From: Tragulus kanchil
Lineage: Eukaryota > Chordata > Mammalia > Artiodactyla > Tragulidae
DNA: 64,000 nucleotides
Assembly: GCA_022376925.1 (NCBI GenBank)
Contig: JAIOJX010000032.1
Span: 168,851,979 to 168,915,978 of the forward strand
Direction: 5' to 3'
The notes below the pieces were generated by a model that saw only the letters and a program-made list of their open reading frames with translations, had not been told where the DNA came from and searched no databases. Below, in pieces: positions 47,361-60,971 of the stretch. The translations under genes and the position numbers were made by a program. How positions within the stretch are numbered: position 1 is the stretch's first letter; every line of letters starts with the position of its first letter.

Positions 47361-50300
47361 CAGACCGCAGGCTGAAGCGGGGCAGGAGCGTCGGGTGCTC
47401 CCACAGGTCCGAGTCCGAGGGGCTCAGGCCAGACCCTGTGCTCTGGGCAACTGAAAGGTCAGGGTGCCTCGGCACCCCTCTGTCCTCTAGGCGGTCCGCC
47501 ATACCCTGAACCCAAACTGCCGCGCTCCGGGAAGGACCCGGTGCAGAGGGAGACCCCGGGCTCTGCCATCAGTGGGTGCTGCCCGCGGACCTTGAGCATG
47601 CACCTTTTTCCTTCCATTTGCTTCCCTTTCCTCTGGGAAGGGGTCACGCCTTCCCCTTTAGCCTGGGGCTCTGGAAGACAGGGCTCTCCCTGAGCTTTCC
47701 CGGGGTCGGCTCACAGACCTGGGGATCGCCTTCACAGGCACTCAAGCGGCCCACGGAGGTGCCACTTGGCTCTCCTGCACCGGGCCAGCCTGGCATGGTG
47801 ATGCTGGCACCTCCACCTGCACGCCCTCATACCTGGGCAACGTGCTAACTCACAGAACCAAACTGGGGGGCGGGGGGGAGCAGGGTCAAAGCTGGCCTCC
47901 CAGGCCCCCCGCCAAGACCAGCCCCTGCAGATGGAGGAACTGAGCCCGGGAGACACCGGGCACTTAGCTGTCTGGTGGGCACAGCTGCTGGGAGGCCTTG
48001 GCCCACTGGGCTTTGAGCAGGCTGCAGGTGGGGAGGCCCAGCCTTGGGGCTGAGAGGCTCGCACCCTCTGGAGGTGGATGAGGCTTTCCGTTCTGCCATC
48101 CCTGGGAGGGCGGCAGGGTCGGGGTGCAGAGCCTGGGGCCTAGGGCGGGGCCGGGGCTAAGGAAGGCCCCTGGGAGGGGACTGGTTCCCCGCGGCTAGCC
48201 GGGCGACAGCTCGGGGCAGCCCTGCCGGCATCAGCTTGGGGCCGGGGTGCTTCTGGGCCCAGAGCCAGCAAGGGCGGGGGCGGGGCGCCAAGAGCGCGCT
48301 CTTCTCCGCGGGGTGGGCGGGAAGGCGCAGGAGCAGGGTTCCGGAACTGGGAGGCAGGGGCTGCCATGCTGTATTTTTAGCTCCTACAAAACTCAAATTT
48401 TTCCACTGCCTGGCAACTCTTGGATTACATTCCTGGCAGCTCCCTGGAGCTCAAGGGGCAGCCCAGGCCCTGCCGGGTGGAGGGGGGAGCTGAGGCTGCC
48501 CTGCCATGACCCCTTGACCCCCTCCTTTCGTGAATCTTGGCTTCTTCCCGTCTTCTTCACCAGGCCCCGGGCCCCTGGGGATCCTAACGGACCTGGACGG
48601 GTCACTTGCTTTGGGCTCGTCCCAGGCACAGGGTCCCGCACACAAAGGGTCTGGGGGAAGGAACTGAGTGTCGGCCCACGGCCCATCCTTCCACGGGTGC
48701 GGCGCACAGGGCCCCGGGCACGCAGGGTCCTCACGGCTCCCTGGCGTGTCTCCCTCCTGCCCACCGCCACGCCTCCGCTCCGGAGCTCTCACCGCAGCAC
48801 CCGCGGTGGGAAGAGGCGCCAGGGAAGAGGCTGGCGGCATGCCGGCTCAGAGACGGGAAGGCCGCTGGGTGCCGGGGCCTGTGCGGGACTCCGGCCACGT
48901 GAGACGTGCCGTGCCACTCGGGACACACGCCGACGCCCAGAGACCTGCCTCCGGCGGGCAAACGGCCCTTCCACGCCCAGAAGGGAGCCCGCCCAGCTCA
49001 GGCCCCCAGGGGCGAGAGGGCACAGTCGGGAGCCGGGTCTCCTGCACCATTAGGCGCTTTTCTCCCTGAAAGGGCTGGGGCCTGGGCTGGCGGCGCCATA
49101 GCCAGGGGTCGCCGGGGGTCAGGGGAGTCAGGCCGGGGCTCGGCCCACGGTGCCCCGCACCTGGACAGGCTGGAGTGACGACAGCCACAGCCACCGACCC
49201 CGGCCTCCCCGTTAGAGGCGAGGTCGAGGGGGCCGCAGGAAACATCTGAACAGGAAACACTTGCCACAGGAGGGGGTGGGCGGTGCCGCCCTGCCTTGGG
49301 CACCCTGGGAGGAGGACCCGTCCTGAGCTGGGCTCTGTGCACGTCGGGCTTTGGGGAATGGGCTGGGGCTACCTGGGAGTCCCCCCAGTCCTGGGACGGA
49401 GAGGCTAGGTGCAGGGAGAGAACAGGAAGGGCGGAGGCACGCACACCAGGAAGCCCAGCTTTCGCTTCCACCTGCTCCATGGGCTCCCGCGGGCGCTCCT
49501 CCGCTGCCCCGCTTCCTTGGGTCCAGCCGCCCCAACTGCACGGCAAGCAGGGCCGGTGGGGAGCCCCCAGAGGCCTGGCCACCTCTCTGTCTTGGTTCTG
49601 GTCTAGGCTCTGGGGTCCCGAGAGCAGCTCAGGCCAACGGTGACAGTGGCCACCACTCCCCTGCTCCTGACTCAGCTCGCGTGCAGGCCTGCGGTGAGCG
49701 GTAACAGGGTGGCCCCGAGGGGCCAAGGTGTCGGGCCGCAGCTTCCACCTGTAGGCTCTGCTACACCAGCCCCGAGGCCCGCCGCTGGTGTCCCCTCTGC
49801 CCGGTTCTCTCCCGGAAGGCCAGACGGAGCCCCGAGCAGCTTCCTCCAGGAGCCCGTGCGCCTGCCCGGCTCCTGCGGCCCCGGGGAAAGGCCTCTCACG
49901 GGCTCCACAGGGAGGCTCCGTGGGGTTGGGGAAGGGAGAGCAGGCCGGCTTCAGGCGCCGATCAACCTGTGCTTGTCTTGGGGTCTCGGCGCTGGACACG
50001 AAGGCCACCCACCGCCTGCCCCAGGGGTCCCCCACCCCTACCCGTGCCCGTCCTGTGCCCCTGCTCCAGGCTGCCTGCCCAGAGCAGGAAGAACAAAGCA
50101 GCAGACTGGGGAGGGGGAGGGGGAGGGGGCGGGGCCCAGCCCGCACCGCCTGGCACTGCCAGGGGCTGTGGCCGGGCCCAGGGCAGGGAGCAGCTCAGGG
50201 TGCAGCTGACACCGGGCTCTGCTGCGGACCAGCCGTGTCCCCTGGGCAGCCCGCAGGACCCCCTGGGCCCTGGCTCCTGTCCTCACAGGGATGAGTATGT

Positions 50301-53300
50301 GGGTGCCACCCGCCCCAGTCAGCCGACAGATCCGTGGGTGCCATCCGCAAAGCAGGCCCGTCACTGCCAGAAAGGGCTGGGCCCCACTGCCTCCCGTCCA
50401 CTGGACCTGCCACCTCCTCGGCCAGGCCACCAGGTGACACGGAGCTGGGAGGGACCACGCGCCTTCTTAGCCCCTGTTCAGCGTTCCTGGGCCTCCCGAC
50501 CCACGCAGCTGGCGCCAGGCGCCTGACCCAACTGGGCGAGCAGGATCCCGAGTGTCGGGCACAAGATGCCGCGTGCAGCTCCCTGCCAGGCACCGAGGGG
50601 CCGGGCACATCCTGGACTTGGTTTTCTCTTCTGTAAAATGGCCAGGATATTGTCCAGGGACCTGGACTGGCTGGGCCAATGCCACCACCTGCACAGGCAC
50701 CAGGGCTGCCCAGGCAGCTCCTCGCTCCTCTCAGAGATGACTCCCAGGCTGGCTGTCCCCCCATCCCTGCCACCCTCCACAGGACCCCTGCCCCTTCGCC
50801 CCCTGCCTCCACCTGCACGGCCTGGCATAGCCTGGAAGTACTGGGGCGGCGGTGGTGGGGCACGGGTGTCCTCAGCGTGGGCAGCATCTGACCTGGGCAC
50901 CTCAGGCTAGCGTTCTCAGCCATTCACGCTTGTGCACGTTGGGTGGCAGAGCCAGCCTGGGACGGGGGACAGGCAGCGCCCCCCACCCCACCTGGGGCCG
51001 GGTGAGGAGCAGATGTCTGCCTCCTGGCTCGGCGCGCAGGCGGGGGTGTGATGCTGTGCTTGGAGCGGCACCGGGGACGCTGGCACAGGCACGCGGGCAG
51101 CGTGGGGGGAGGCAGGCTGCACACCGAGGCCACGCCCCCGGGCCCCAGAGCGCCCGGGACCGCCAGCCAGAGGCCTCCCCGCCCAGCCGGCGGGGTCCGT
51201 GCTGGTACCCAGGCCCAGACCCACTGGCGCTTGGCAGGATCAGGGTCAAGCTCAGGGACGGAGAAGCCCCGGCCCACGTGCTGGGTCCGCCGGGCGCTGT
51301 GTGGGGCGGGCGGGGCTGGGCTGGCTTCCGCCGAGAGCGGACTCAGAGGCAGCCCAGGCAAGGCCCCTCGGCTGCGGCGGAGTGCGACGCCCGGCCCCTC
51401 CTCCCCGACCCCGGCACGCCGGGTGAGCCGCAGGGCCCGCCTCTGGCCTTAGGTCTCAGTGGCACCACCTGCAAACTGGGAAGCACCTCCCCAGGCGTGT
51501 TTTCAGGCTGGCCTCCCGTCGGAGGAGGGCTTCGCTCAGTGGCCTCCCTGCAGCCCGTCCGCGCAGCCCTCCCCAAGGCAGCTCTGCCTTCCCTGTCAGG
51601 TCGGCCCAGGCACAGCCACAGCCTCCTGGAGCAGGTGGTCCTCCAGCCCACCGCCACTCGCCCCCCATCCCTTCCCCGTCGACTCCGGGGCAGGGGCTGG
51701 AGGGTCAGCGGCAGCCTGTGAGCAGGCGTGCCAGGGCGGGGCGCTCAGGGGCTGCAGCGGAGAGCTCGGGGGGAGGGAGGACGGGGAGGGGCGCTGCGGC
51801 CCTGGCCCTGGCCCTCGGTCCTCAGACAGCTCGCGGAGGGGGCCTCTCCACCCCTTCTCCTCCCCCCGTGGCTCTCCCGCTCCCTGCCGGGCGGGTGTGC
51901 TGCCTCGAGGGCCGCGGGGCTCCTGGCGTCCAGAGCGTGTTTGTCTGCATGGGCTGTGCTGCTCTGGGGGCGCGAGGCGGGTGCCCGGGGGGCTGGCTGG
52001 CTCCCGTCCCCAGTGCAGGGCCAGGGGCGGGGGCAGCAGGACGAGATTCTCCCGACTCCCAGGCCGGGACCCTCGGCTGCTGTGCCCCGCGGGGACCGCG
52101 GTGGTGACGAGGCGCAGGGGAGCCCGGCCTCCGGCTGCCGGCCAGCTCTCCCAGCCCCGATGCGGCGGCGGCTTCCCCACGCCCAGCGCGGCGGACGCCG
52201 CGCTCCGGCCACTGGAGCGGACACACGGCAGGGGCTTTGTAGGCACCTCCTCAGGACGGCGACGCTGACCCTGTCATCTGACCAGCCCTGTCTCAGTCTC
52301 CTCGATCGTGAAACAGAGACTCATCGCAGGACCGACCCTCACCCGGGGCGTGCCCCCCAGAGGTGCGATGGGGACGCGGCAGGCCGGTTCGACCCCCTCT
52401 CTTTCATCAGCCCACAGGCCCTCGGGCCGCGGGGCGCTTCACCTCCGGGCTCTTCCTCCGGCCCATCTCAGAGGCCAGGCTCGGGCCACCTCAGAGCACG
52501 CCCGGCCGGGGGCAGCCAGGCAGCTGGTCAGGCCTGCAGGCGGGCAGGCAGGGCCGCGCCGCGTCCCCGTCCAGTCTCCGTCCCTCCCTCCTGCGGCCTT
52601 CGCAAACCAGCTCACGCTTCCAGCCTGGGAAACCACCGCACCTCGACGGAAGGCGGACGGAGTCTATTCGGGCCGCAGCTTCCAGGCCCCCAGCTGAAGA
52701 GGGGGTGCCGTCAGCCCCACAGCCTGGCGGCAGCTCCACACGGTGGGGCCTCGCTGGCCGGTAACGCCACCGCAGCGGAGCAGGGCCTTGGATGGACCGG
52801 CCGTCCGGATGGGTCACCGGAGGGATGCCCCACTGGTCACCTGGGCGCACGCCCCCGGCAATGCTCCCTCCACCTGCCCACCTGCCCTGGCGACCCGTCA
52901 GCCCCGAGCAGCGGGCTGGGAGCTCCTGGGACGCACGGGAGGGTGGACCTGGCAGTGGCCAGAGGGGCCAACGGCACCCACCGGCTCTTTGGGCAGAAAG
53001 CTGATGCCGGCCTGGAGAGGGGCGGGATCGGGGTGAGGTCTCCGCCCCCAGGCCTGGACCCGGATGCCCTCGCAGCGACTGCAGGAGGCGGCGGCCCGCA
53101 CTGCCCGGCCCGGGCAGCAGTGCAAAGGAGTCTGGGCCTCTGCCCTGGGTCCCCGACTCCTCCACTGCCAGGCGACAGAGGAGGCCCAGGCCTGACCCTT
53201 CAGGTGTAGACAGGGAAACTGAGGCCCAGGAAGGCCAGCGTCCTGGCCAGTGCTCGCTGGCAGAGGGAGGAGGCGGCGGGGCTGGGGGGCCGCCCCCACG

Positions 53301-53991
53301 GGGCTCCTGCGCCCGCGGGAGTGCCGCCCTCTAGTCTCGCTTGGCCATCTCAGGGGCTTTCACTCCTGGTGTGCTCCGAGAGGGCGGCCAGCGGGGCCCT
53401 GGGTCACAGAGCCTCCGGAGGCCGGCGGCAGGGCCGGGGGTGAGGAGGCCGGATTCCCCCGAGGTTACGGTCACTCCCCGGGTTCTTCCCCAGGAAAGGG
53501 GTCCGGGGCGGGGCTAGAGGGGCAGGCGCCACACTGCCAGCCCCACGCCAGGGGGACCCAGGGCAGCGACGGGGGCCCGCTCCCCCAAGGGCTGCCTGGC
53601 GGTGCCAGGGCCCCGCAGCTCGGACAGGGCCGCGGAGCGCCGCGCGTCTGTGTCACCGGGGCGGTGGACCTGAAATTGAAGTTTATTTTCCCGACCGCGG
53701 TTGGTTCATGGCCAGGATGTGGCAGCCAGCGAGGCGCGGATATTCTGCCGGCACTGGGTAGGGCGGAGGCCAGCTGACCCCGGCCCCCTGTTCGCCGGCA
53801 GCGCGCGCGCCAGACCGGCAGTCCCGGGTGGGGCGCCCCGGGATCGCCGCCAGGGAGCCGGGATCCAGCCGCCCCGAGCCGCAAGGCTGCTGGCCGCCAC
53901 TCGGGGCGCACACGCCACGGCCCCAAGCGCCCCCACGGCCCGGACTCAGTTTCCCCGCGGCTCCCGGCCGGCCCGGAGGGCGCGGACTCAC

Positions 53992-54170
53992 CGAACAGGG
54001 ACGACGGCCGAGGGCGAGGATGGAGCTGGCGCCTGGCCTGGGTCGGATCAGGGGCCGCGGGATGCCGGCCCACCTCGCGGCTCCGCACGGCTTGGGTTCG
54101 GGTTCGGGCTCGGGCTCGGGCTCGGGATCCCAGGGGCGCGCGGGAGGAAGGGGAGGCGCCGCCGTGCCCC
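53992..54170 (-). other. INF2: Candidate INF2 non-coding exon 1
   Basis: On the minus strand a CpG-dense segment ends in a consensus donor, TTCG|GTGAGTCC, at 53992/53991. It lies about 11 kb upstream of the start-codon exon, which needs an upstream leader exon. The 5' end is a guess. Joined to exon 2 it would add only a short leader before MSVKEG. Confidence 0.45.
54094..54126 (+). repeat. Six evenly spaced GGG runs (hexamer repeat, G-quadruplex candidate)
   Basis: GGGTTC/GGGCTC repeated with an exact 6-bp period (runs at 54094, 54100, 54106, 54112, 54118, 54124). Three-base loops suit an intramolecular quadruplex. Located in the INF2 CpG island, on the template strand for INF2. Confidence 0.8.
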
Positions 54171-54316
54171 GCCCTGCCCCGCCCCTCCCCGCCCGCCGGC
54201 GGCCACGTGGGGAGCGGGAGCGGGAGCGGGCGGGGGCGGAGCTACTGGGGGCTGGTGTCTGGGGGGCCCCCCACCCCCGTCCCGCAGCCGGGGGCGCCCA
54301 GGGAATCTCCCAAGCC

Positions 54317-54324
54317 TATAAATA
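54317..54324 (+). promoter_or_regulatory. TATAAATA box facing away from INF2
   Basis: Consensus TATA box read on the plus strand at the right edge of the CpG island, so if used it would drive transcription away from INF2. No downstream gene is evident. Confidence 0.3.
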
Positions 54325-54550
54325 CCCTTTCACCTCCGCTGGGGCTCGCTGGGTCCCGGCCCTGCCGGTTTCGCTCCTGCTGGGCGAGGCTGGAGCTGGG
54401 GGGAGCGGGAAATGGGAAACATCTGCAAGTGGTCTCCCCACCGCAGCCCTCACTGTCTGCCGCTCTCCCAGAGCTTCACTTCTCCTCCTCCTCCCAAAAG
54501 CCTCCCGCAGGGCCACCCCGCCCTGGCAGCGCGCCAGGTCACCGGCTCCC

Positions 54551-56778
54551 CCCTGAGGCTTCTTGTGGAAGCCCGGCGGCAGGTGGGGCCAGCTTCCCAG
54601 GCTGTGCTCCTGAAACTTTCCTGGGAGCCCCCTTGGGCCAGTTGATCCCAGGAACTGAGCCTGAGGGGCCCCTCGTGGGAGCCTGGTTTTCTGGGTTTGA
54701 GAGCCTCCCCATTGGCAGGGCTGAGGGCCTCCCCCCGCTCCCCGGCAGAGATGGGGTCTGCTGGTCTCCCGGCAGCCTGGACGCTGCTGGCTGGTGCAGG
54801 CAGCAGGCTTGAATGCCACCCCCTCATCCTGTCCTGCCTTGTCACTCCTGCCGACCCAGGGGGCGCTTCACCAAGAGGCCCCCATAGCCCGGCATGAGGC
54901 CTGGTCTTGGGGAGGGGCCGCTGTGGCTTGAGGAGGTGGGCGAGCCTCCCTTCAGCCCCAGCCAGAGGGAGGAGACCCCACCCTGCCCCGAGGGTCCTGC
55001 CCGCCAGCTTGTGACCTCGGCCTTAGCCATGACGTGAGTCAACGGCTGAGCAGCAGTTTCCCCATTTGTGAAAGAGATGGACAACTGGGCCTAAAGTGAC
55101 CGGGTGAGGTGAGCACAGGGGAGGACCTGCCTCCACGCGGCTTCGGCTCCCCACACCTCTCCAGAGACCCCCGGGGCGGGCGGTGGGGGGAGGCGCACGA
55201 TGGGCGGCTGGGAGCAGAGGGGAAGACACTGGACGCAGACCCCTCACGCCGAGGTCCGGGTGGCTTCCAGCCTCGCCCTGGCTTCTCCCCGAGGCCAGCC
55301 GCACACCCCTCGGTGCCCAGGGCCCTGGGGCGGCGGGGAGCAGCGAGAAGCCCCGCGCTGCAGCCCCTGCTGGTCCGGCGACCTCAGCCCCAGAAAGGCT
55401 CCTGGGCTCGGCCCGGGGCGGGAGTAGCTTCTGGCAGCAGGCCGGTGTGGAATGGGTGCTGGGCGTGCCCAGGTGCGCCGCCACGGAGGGTGTGCTGGCT
55501 TCTGAACCCGCTCCAGCCAGGACCTGGGAAGGTGGCCGCCTGCCTGCTCCAGACGCCTTTCTTGGAATGCAGGCGTCCCTTAACCGCAGGCCTGCCTCTG
55601 CCTGGAAGGCGGGCTAGCACCCCTCCCGGCACCCTGCCCCTCTCCCCGACCCCTGGCAGCTTTCCTGAGGCTTCTTGTGAAGCCCGGCCGGCGGGTGGGG
55701 CCAGCTTCCCAGGCTGTGCTCCTGAAACTTTCCTGGGAGCCCCTTGGGCCAGTTGATCCCAGGAACTGAGCCTGACGGGCCCCTCGTGGGAGCCTGGTTT
55801 TCTGGGTTTGAGAGCCTCCCCATTGGCAGGGCTGAGGGCCTCCCCCCGCTCCCCGGCAGAGATGGGGTCTGCTGGTCTCCCGGCAGCCTGGACGCTGCTG
55901 GCTGGTGCAGGCAGCAGGCTTGAATGCCACCCCCTCATCCTGTCCTGCCTTGTCACTCCTGCCGACCCAGGGGGCGCTTCACCAAGAGGCCCCCATAGCC
56001 CGGCATGAGGCCTGGTCTTGGGGAGGGGCCGCTGTGGCTTGAGGAGGTGGGCGAGCCTCCCTTCAGCCCCAGCCAGAGGGAGGAGACCCCACCCTGCCCC
56101 GAGGGTCCTGCCCGCCAGCTTGTGACCTCGGCCTTAGCCATGACGTGAGTCAACGGCTGAGCAGCAGTTTCCCCATTTGTGAAAGAGATGGACAACTGGG
56201 CCTAAAGTGACCGGGTGAGGTGAGCACAGGGGAGGACCTGCCTCCACGCGGCTTCGGCTCCCCACACCTCTCCAGAGACCCCCGGGGCGGGCGGTGGGGG
56301 GAGGCGCACGATGGGCGGCTGGGAGCAGAGGGGAAGACACTGGACGCAGACCCCTCACGCCGAGGTCCGGGTGGCTTCCAGCCTCGCCCTGGCTTCTCCC
56401 CGAGGCCAGCCGCACACCCCTCGGTGCCCAGGGCCCTGGGGCGGCGGGGAGCAGCGAGAAGCCCCGCGCTGCAGCCCCTGCTGGTCCGGCGACCTCAGCC
56501 CCAGAAAGGCTCCTGGGCTCGGCCCGGGGCGGGAGTAGCTTCTGGCAGCAGGCCGGTGTGGAATGGGTGCTGGGCGTGCCCAGGTGCGCCGCCACGGAGG
56601 GTGTGCTGGCTTCTGAACCCGCTCCAGCCAGGACCTGGGAAGGTGGCCGCCTGCCTGCTCCAGACGCCTTTCTTGGAATGCAGGCGTCCCTTAACCGCAG
56701 GCCTGCCTCTGCCTGGAAGGCGGGCTAGCACCCCTCCCGGCACCCTGCCCCTCTCCCCGACCCCTGGCAGCTTTCCTG
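54551..56778. repeat. Tandem duplication I, 1111-bp offset (intergenic)
   Basis: 54551-55662 repeats at 55663-56778. Differences (GTGGAAG/GTGAAG, one C lost from a run of five, one G/C change) cluster in the first 120 bp. Junction microhomology CCTG. Confidence 0.93.
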
Positions 56779-57877
56779 CCTCCCCTGCGCTGGGCGTCCA
56801 GCCTCCCCGTGCCCTCCCTCCGGATCCAGCAGCGGGCCCCTCCCGGGGGTGGGGGCGGGGCGGGGTGGCACCCGCCGCTGACTCACGGCTTTCCCAGCCG
56901 GCCGCCCGGCTGCAGCCGGCTGTGGTCAGTGGGCGTGTTCGTGGATCCAGAGGACGGGGGAGGGCAGGGAGGAAGGTGGGGAGTGAACTTCAGCCTTCAG
57001 GCTGGGCTGGGGTGGGCGGCCAGCTGGGAGAGCAACAGTGAGTGGGGAGGTGGGTCCTGTGCCCCAGACTCCCGACTCTAACCCACCTGGGGTAGAGGGC
57101 GGGCAGCATCCTGAGCTCCCTTAGAGGCTGAAGTCGGAAGTGGCTGGGAGTTAGGTTTGACCACCAGGTCATCCCCTCATTCCACCCGCCCGCCCGCCCA
57201 CTAGCTCGCCCGCCCACTGCAGGACTAGGTCTCCCTGGTGCGTGGGAACCGAGGCACCCAGCTCTGCTACGAAGCAGCCGTGGGGCCCGAGGCAGCCGCT
57301 GTTCTTGCTGAAGGGCCTTGACCCCTCTGGTCACCTCCAGAAAGATGAGCTCTAGCAGAGCGGCAGCGGGGGATGCTGGCCCTGGGCCTGCTGCTCCCTG
57401 CCTCACCTTCCGCGCCTTTCCTTGGTCGCCCGGCCGCTTTGGCTGCTGCAGCCTCAGCTCCCTCTCACAGCAGGAGGTGGACGTCCTCAGGGCCCATCTC
57501 TGGTCTGGGGAGGGGAGGGCAGACGCCCGTGGGAAGGTGGGCGGGCCGGTCAGAGGCTTGAGTAGGTCAGTGACCTCTAGCCTCTTCCTTGGAAGGTCAT
57601 CACACACTCCGGAGCTGGTTCTGTACTGGGGAGCTGGCCTACTCGCTGGAATCTATTTGCAACCCTAGAATTGGTTCTTGTCTCGCAATCATCTGCTGAC
57701 GTGCCGACTGGCAGGAGCTCTGAGTCCCCAGCTGAGGTCGGAAGAAGCCACTCTGGGCTTTCTTACTTCATCTCACGCTGCAGACACGGCTAGTGCAGCG
57801 CTCAGTCTGCCACATTTTTGTGCCTTTGGCGGAGAGATAACGTCACTGAGTCGTGGAGGAGTCTGAGCCAACGCCCG

Positions 57878-57961
57878 GAGACGGCGAGGGGCAGGGAAGC
57901 CTGGCGAGCCGCAGGGCATGGGGTCGCGGAGAGTCAGACACGACTGGGCGACTGAACTGGA
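57878..57961 (+). mobile_element. BovA/ART2-type SINE, 3' part
   Basis: Ends with GGGGTCGCGGAGAGTCAGAC and ACGACTGGGCGACTGAACTG, the standard tail of ruminant BovA-derived SINEs. Confidence 0.8.
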
Positions 57962-60900
57962 CGGGCCCTGCTTCAAGCGGCCCTAGCCTGGCCCTGGAGG
58001 GCCTCCGACAGCCCGAGGGGCAGGCAGCTGGGCGTGCTTCCCAGAGAAAGCACGCGTGTGAGGGTTTCCCGGGCACGGGCGTCCCAGGGCTCGGGTCCAC
58101 CGCACTCCAGAGCACGCCCTGTCTTTAAACAGGAGCGGACGCACGACCAGCGTACGTGCGGACGGGCTGGGATGCCAGCCCTGCCGTCCGCAGACCCTGC
58201 GTCCGGGCTCCCAGGGGTGTGGGCTTGGTCGTCACTCGGTCAGGTTTGTGGTGACCCTGCAGACCTGGACCAGGGTCCGTGCTGCTGGCTCCGGCGGCCC
58301 GCCGGGCTGTGTCTCGGAGGGCAGCGCCACGCCCTGGCCTCGCGGGTCTTTTCTGCTGGCCCACCTGCCGCGCCGCGTCCCACCCTTCCGACTCCAGCCT
58401 CCAGGCCCGCCCGCTGCAGCCCCTGCTCTCCCAGAGTAGCTGGCTCCCTGGGGCTCCCCGCCACCCTTGAATTAGACCGAGCCTGTCCTCCAGCGGAGAG
58501 GAGCCTGCTGGCATCGCCCTCCCGGTGGGCTGCAGCGGTGGCGGAAGGGCCTCCCGGGGGCACCTCACGCTGCTCCCCAGAGGCCCCGGCCCAGCCCCTC
58601 CGGGACCCTCCCCTCTGCCGTCTCCTGCTGGGCACCTCCCGAAGGTTTAAGGGTTAAAAATAACCCTGCAGGCACCCCGCCTGGCTGGTCCGCTCCTGGT
58701 CTGAGACGTCGTGTCCTTCCCCCCTGCACAGGACCGCGCTGCCCTCCCGCAACCGCCCGCTCCCGGACTCCCCGGCCTTCACGAGGGACCCTGCACGGGG
58801 GCTCTCCCGCTCCCGGACTCCCCACCCCGGAAGGGTCACTGTGACCCGTCTCCCCCGGGAATCTCGGCCCTCAGCTCTCCTGCGCAGTCCTGTGTGGACG
58901 CCGTCCGTTTCCCTGACTGGACGGTGAGGAGCGGGGCCAGGGTGCCGCGGCCGGGGAGTGTCCAGGGGGCTGGGCGGTAGGAGAGAGCTCCAGCGCCCCT
59001 TCGCCCCGCTCCGCCGCTCTGCCTCTTCGGGGTCCCGAGCCCGCCAGGCTCTCTGCGCCCTGCGCACCCTCTGCCCCCTTGAGCCCTGCACCCACCTCCC
59101 CAGGGGGCCCTCTGTGGCCAGCCCAGGGGCTGGCACCATTTCCTTTCATCCATCAGCTGCTTATGACCGTGGCTGTATTTTCGAAGGTAACTAGAAGTCA
59201 AGTTCTAATTGGATGAGCGGCCTGGGGGCGGGGTGGCCGGTCCCCTGAGGTCAGGGACGGCGGGCGGCCGCTGGGGTGCCCCGGGGTGGAACGCTATTGG
59301 GCGTGCCCCTCGGGGTGCCAGGGCTAAGCCAGGCCCTAAGCCGGGCACGCTCCACGGGGAGTCCTGCCCTAGGTCTCACCCTGACCCGCGCTAGACGGCG
59401 CCAGCCCCGCGGGGAGGCAGCCGGCCCCGCCTCTGGCCTGGTGGAGGCACCGCACCGGGCTTTCCCTTGGTGGCTGTCAAGGGATGGTCTTTTTCAACTT
59501 TCCGCGTTTTCAGTTGGATCGGCCTGTGTAGTGAGCTCTCGGTGGATTTCTTAAGGCTCAGCTTCACCAGCCTGTGTGGGGGAGGGCCCAGCGAGGCGCC
59601 CCGCTCTGCTCTAGCTTCTGGGGAGCCCCCACGCCCCAGGCCCCCTCCCCAGGCCCACGCCCCTCAAGGCACGACTCCATCGGCTCGTTCGCTCCTGGGC
59701 CACTGGGGGCCTGGGCCTCAGGAGGGTGCTGGGTACGGGGGCGCGGGGGCGCAAGGGTGTGGAGCCCAGAAATGCGCCCGCCTCACTGTCCCGGGCTCCT
59801 CTCCCGGGGCTGGTGTCGTCCCCCGGCCGCAGCTCGCCCAGGAGGGGCTCTGTGGGTGGAAGCTTGCCCCACAGGAGGGCTCCAGGGCTCTGGGAACCGG
59901 CAGCAGTAGGGCCGATTTGGGCCTGGGCAGCCGCCCCTGCTGACCCAGCTAACAGGGCCTGGGCCCTCCTGGTCCCGCGGTCCCCACCGTGCGTGGGCAG
60001 AGGAGTGGCCACACCCTCCTCTGGAGCCGCTGACTCACGTCCCCGTCACCTGGAAGAGCCGCTGGGGGCAGGGGCGCGGCCCACGGCAGGCTGGGCAGGG
60101 CTGGAGGCATGCAGGGGCCCTGAGGGCTGGGAGCAGCCCGGCCGCAGCCCAGCAAGGCCCGGAGCGGTCAGAGCGCGCCGCCCAGGGACTGAATTCCAGA
60201 GTTCTGGGCTTGTCCGGGCCTGCGGCAGGCCGGGGGCGCCGCTGTGGACAGTGGGCAGTGTTGCTCAGTGGTCCGGCCTACCTGCCCCGGAGCCAGACAG
60301 CCCAGGCCCAGAACCCGGTCAGAAGCTGCCTGGCCGCGGCGGCTTGGAGCTGGGCGCCCTCCCACGCTGCCCCCGTCCGTTCATGCCGGGGGCTGAGGCA
60401 GGGTGGACCGGGGTCCTCTGAGTGGGTGTCGTGAGGTGTGCGTGGGACACCGGGCCCGAGTCCGGGGAGGGGGTGCTGGGCCATTTCGCTGGGGCAGGGG
60501 CGGCTCCTTCAGACACGGCGGGCGGGGCAAGGGGAAGCCGTGCGGCGGGGACAGACGGGCTCCAGGCTGGACATTTGCAGCTGGCTCCTGGGGGCAGTTC
60601 ATGGGCACAAAGAAGTGGGCTTCGGGCTGGAGACCTGCCACTGACGGCATTTCCGGAGGCAGGGGGTCGGTGGGCTCCCGCCGAGGCAGGGTCACTCAGC
60701 CTCCTGTCTCTGTCCGAAACGGAAGCCACAGCAGAAAAGGGTGAATGGCCCGGGCTTCTCTCTGCTTGGAAACGCTGGAAGGTGGGGTCATGGCGAGGAG
60801 AAAGAGGGGCAGGGCCCTGTGGGAGCAGGGGATCAAAGGATCTCTGCGCCCGCTTTGGGGGACAAGGGAGATACAGCACGTGAGCAGAAGGGCTCCTGTG

Positions 60901-60971
60901 GGCCAGAGGCCCGGGGACGAGACCAGGGCACAATGAGGTTTTCTCCCCCCAAAGCCTCCACGCCGGCTGTG

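Larger units (their letters stand above)
53780..54300. promoter_or_regulatory. INF2: CpG island, probable INF2 promoter
   Basis: Strongly CpG-dense with several CCCCGCCC boxes (54170-54195) and G-runs. It overlaps the proposed exon 1 and is the only large CpG island upstream of INF2 in the window. Confidence 0.55.
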
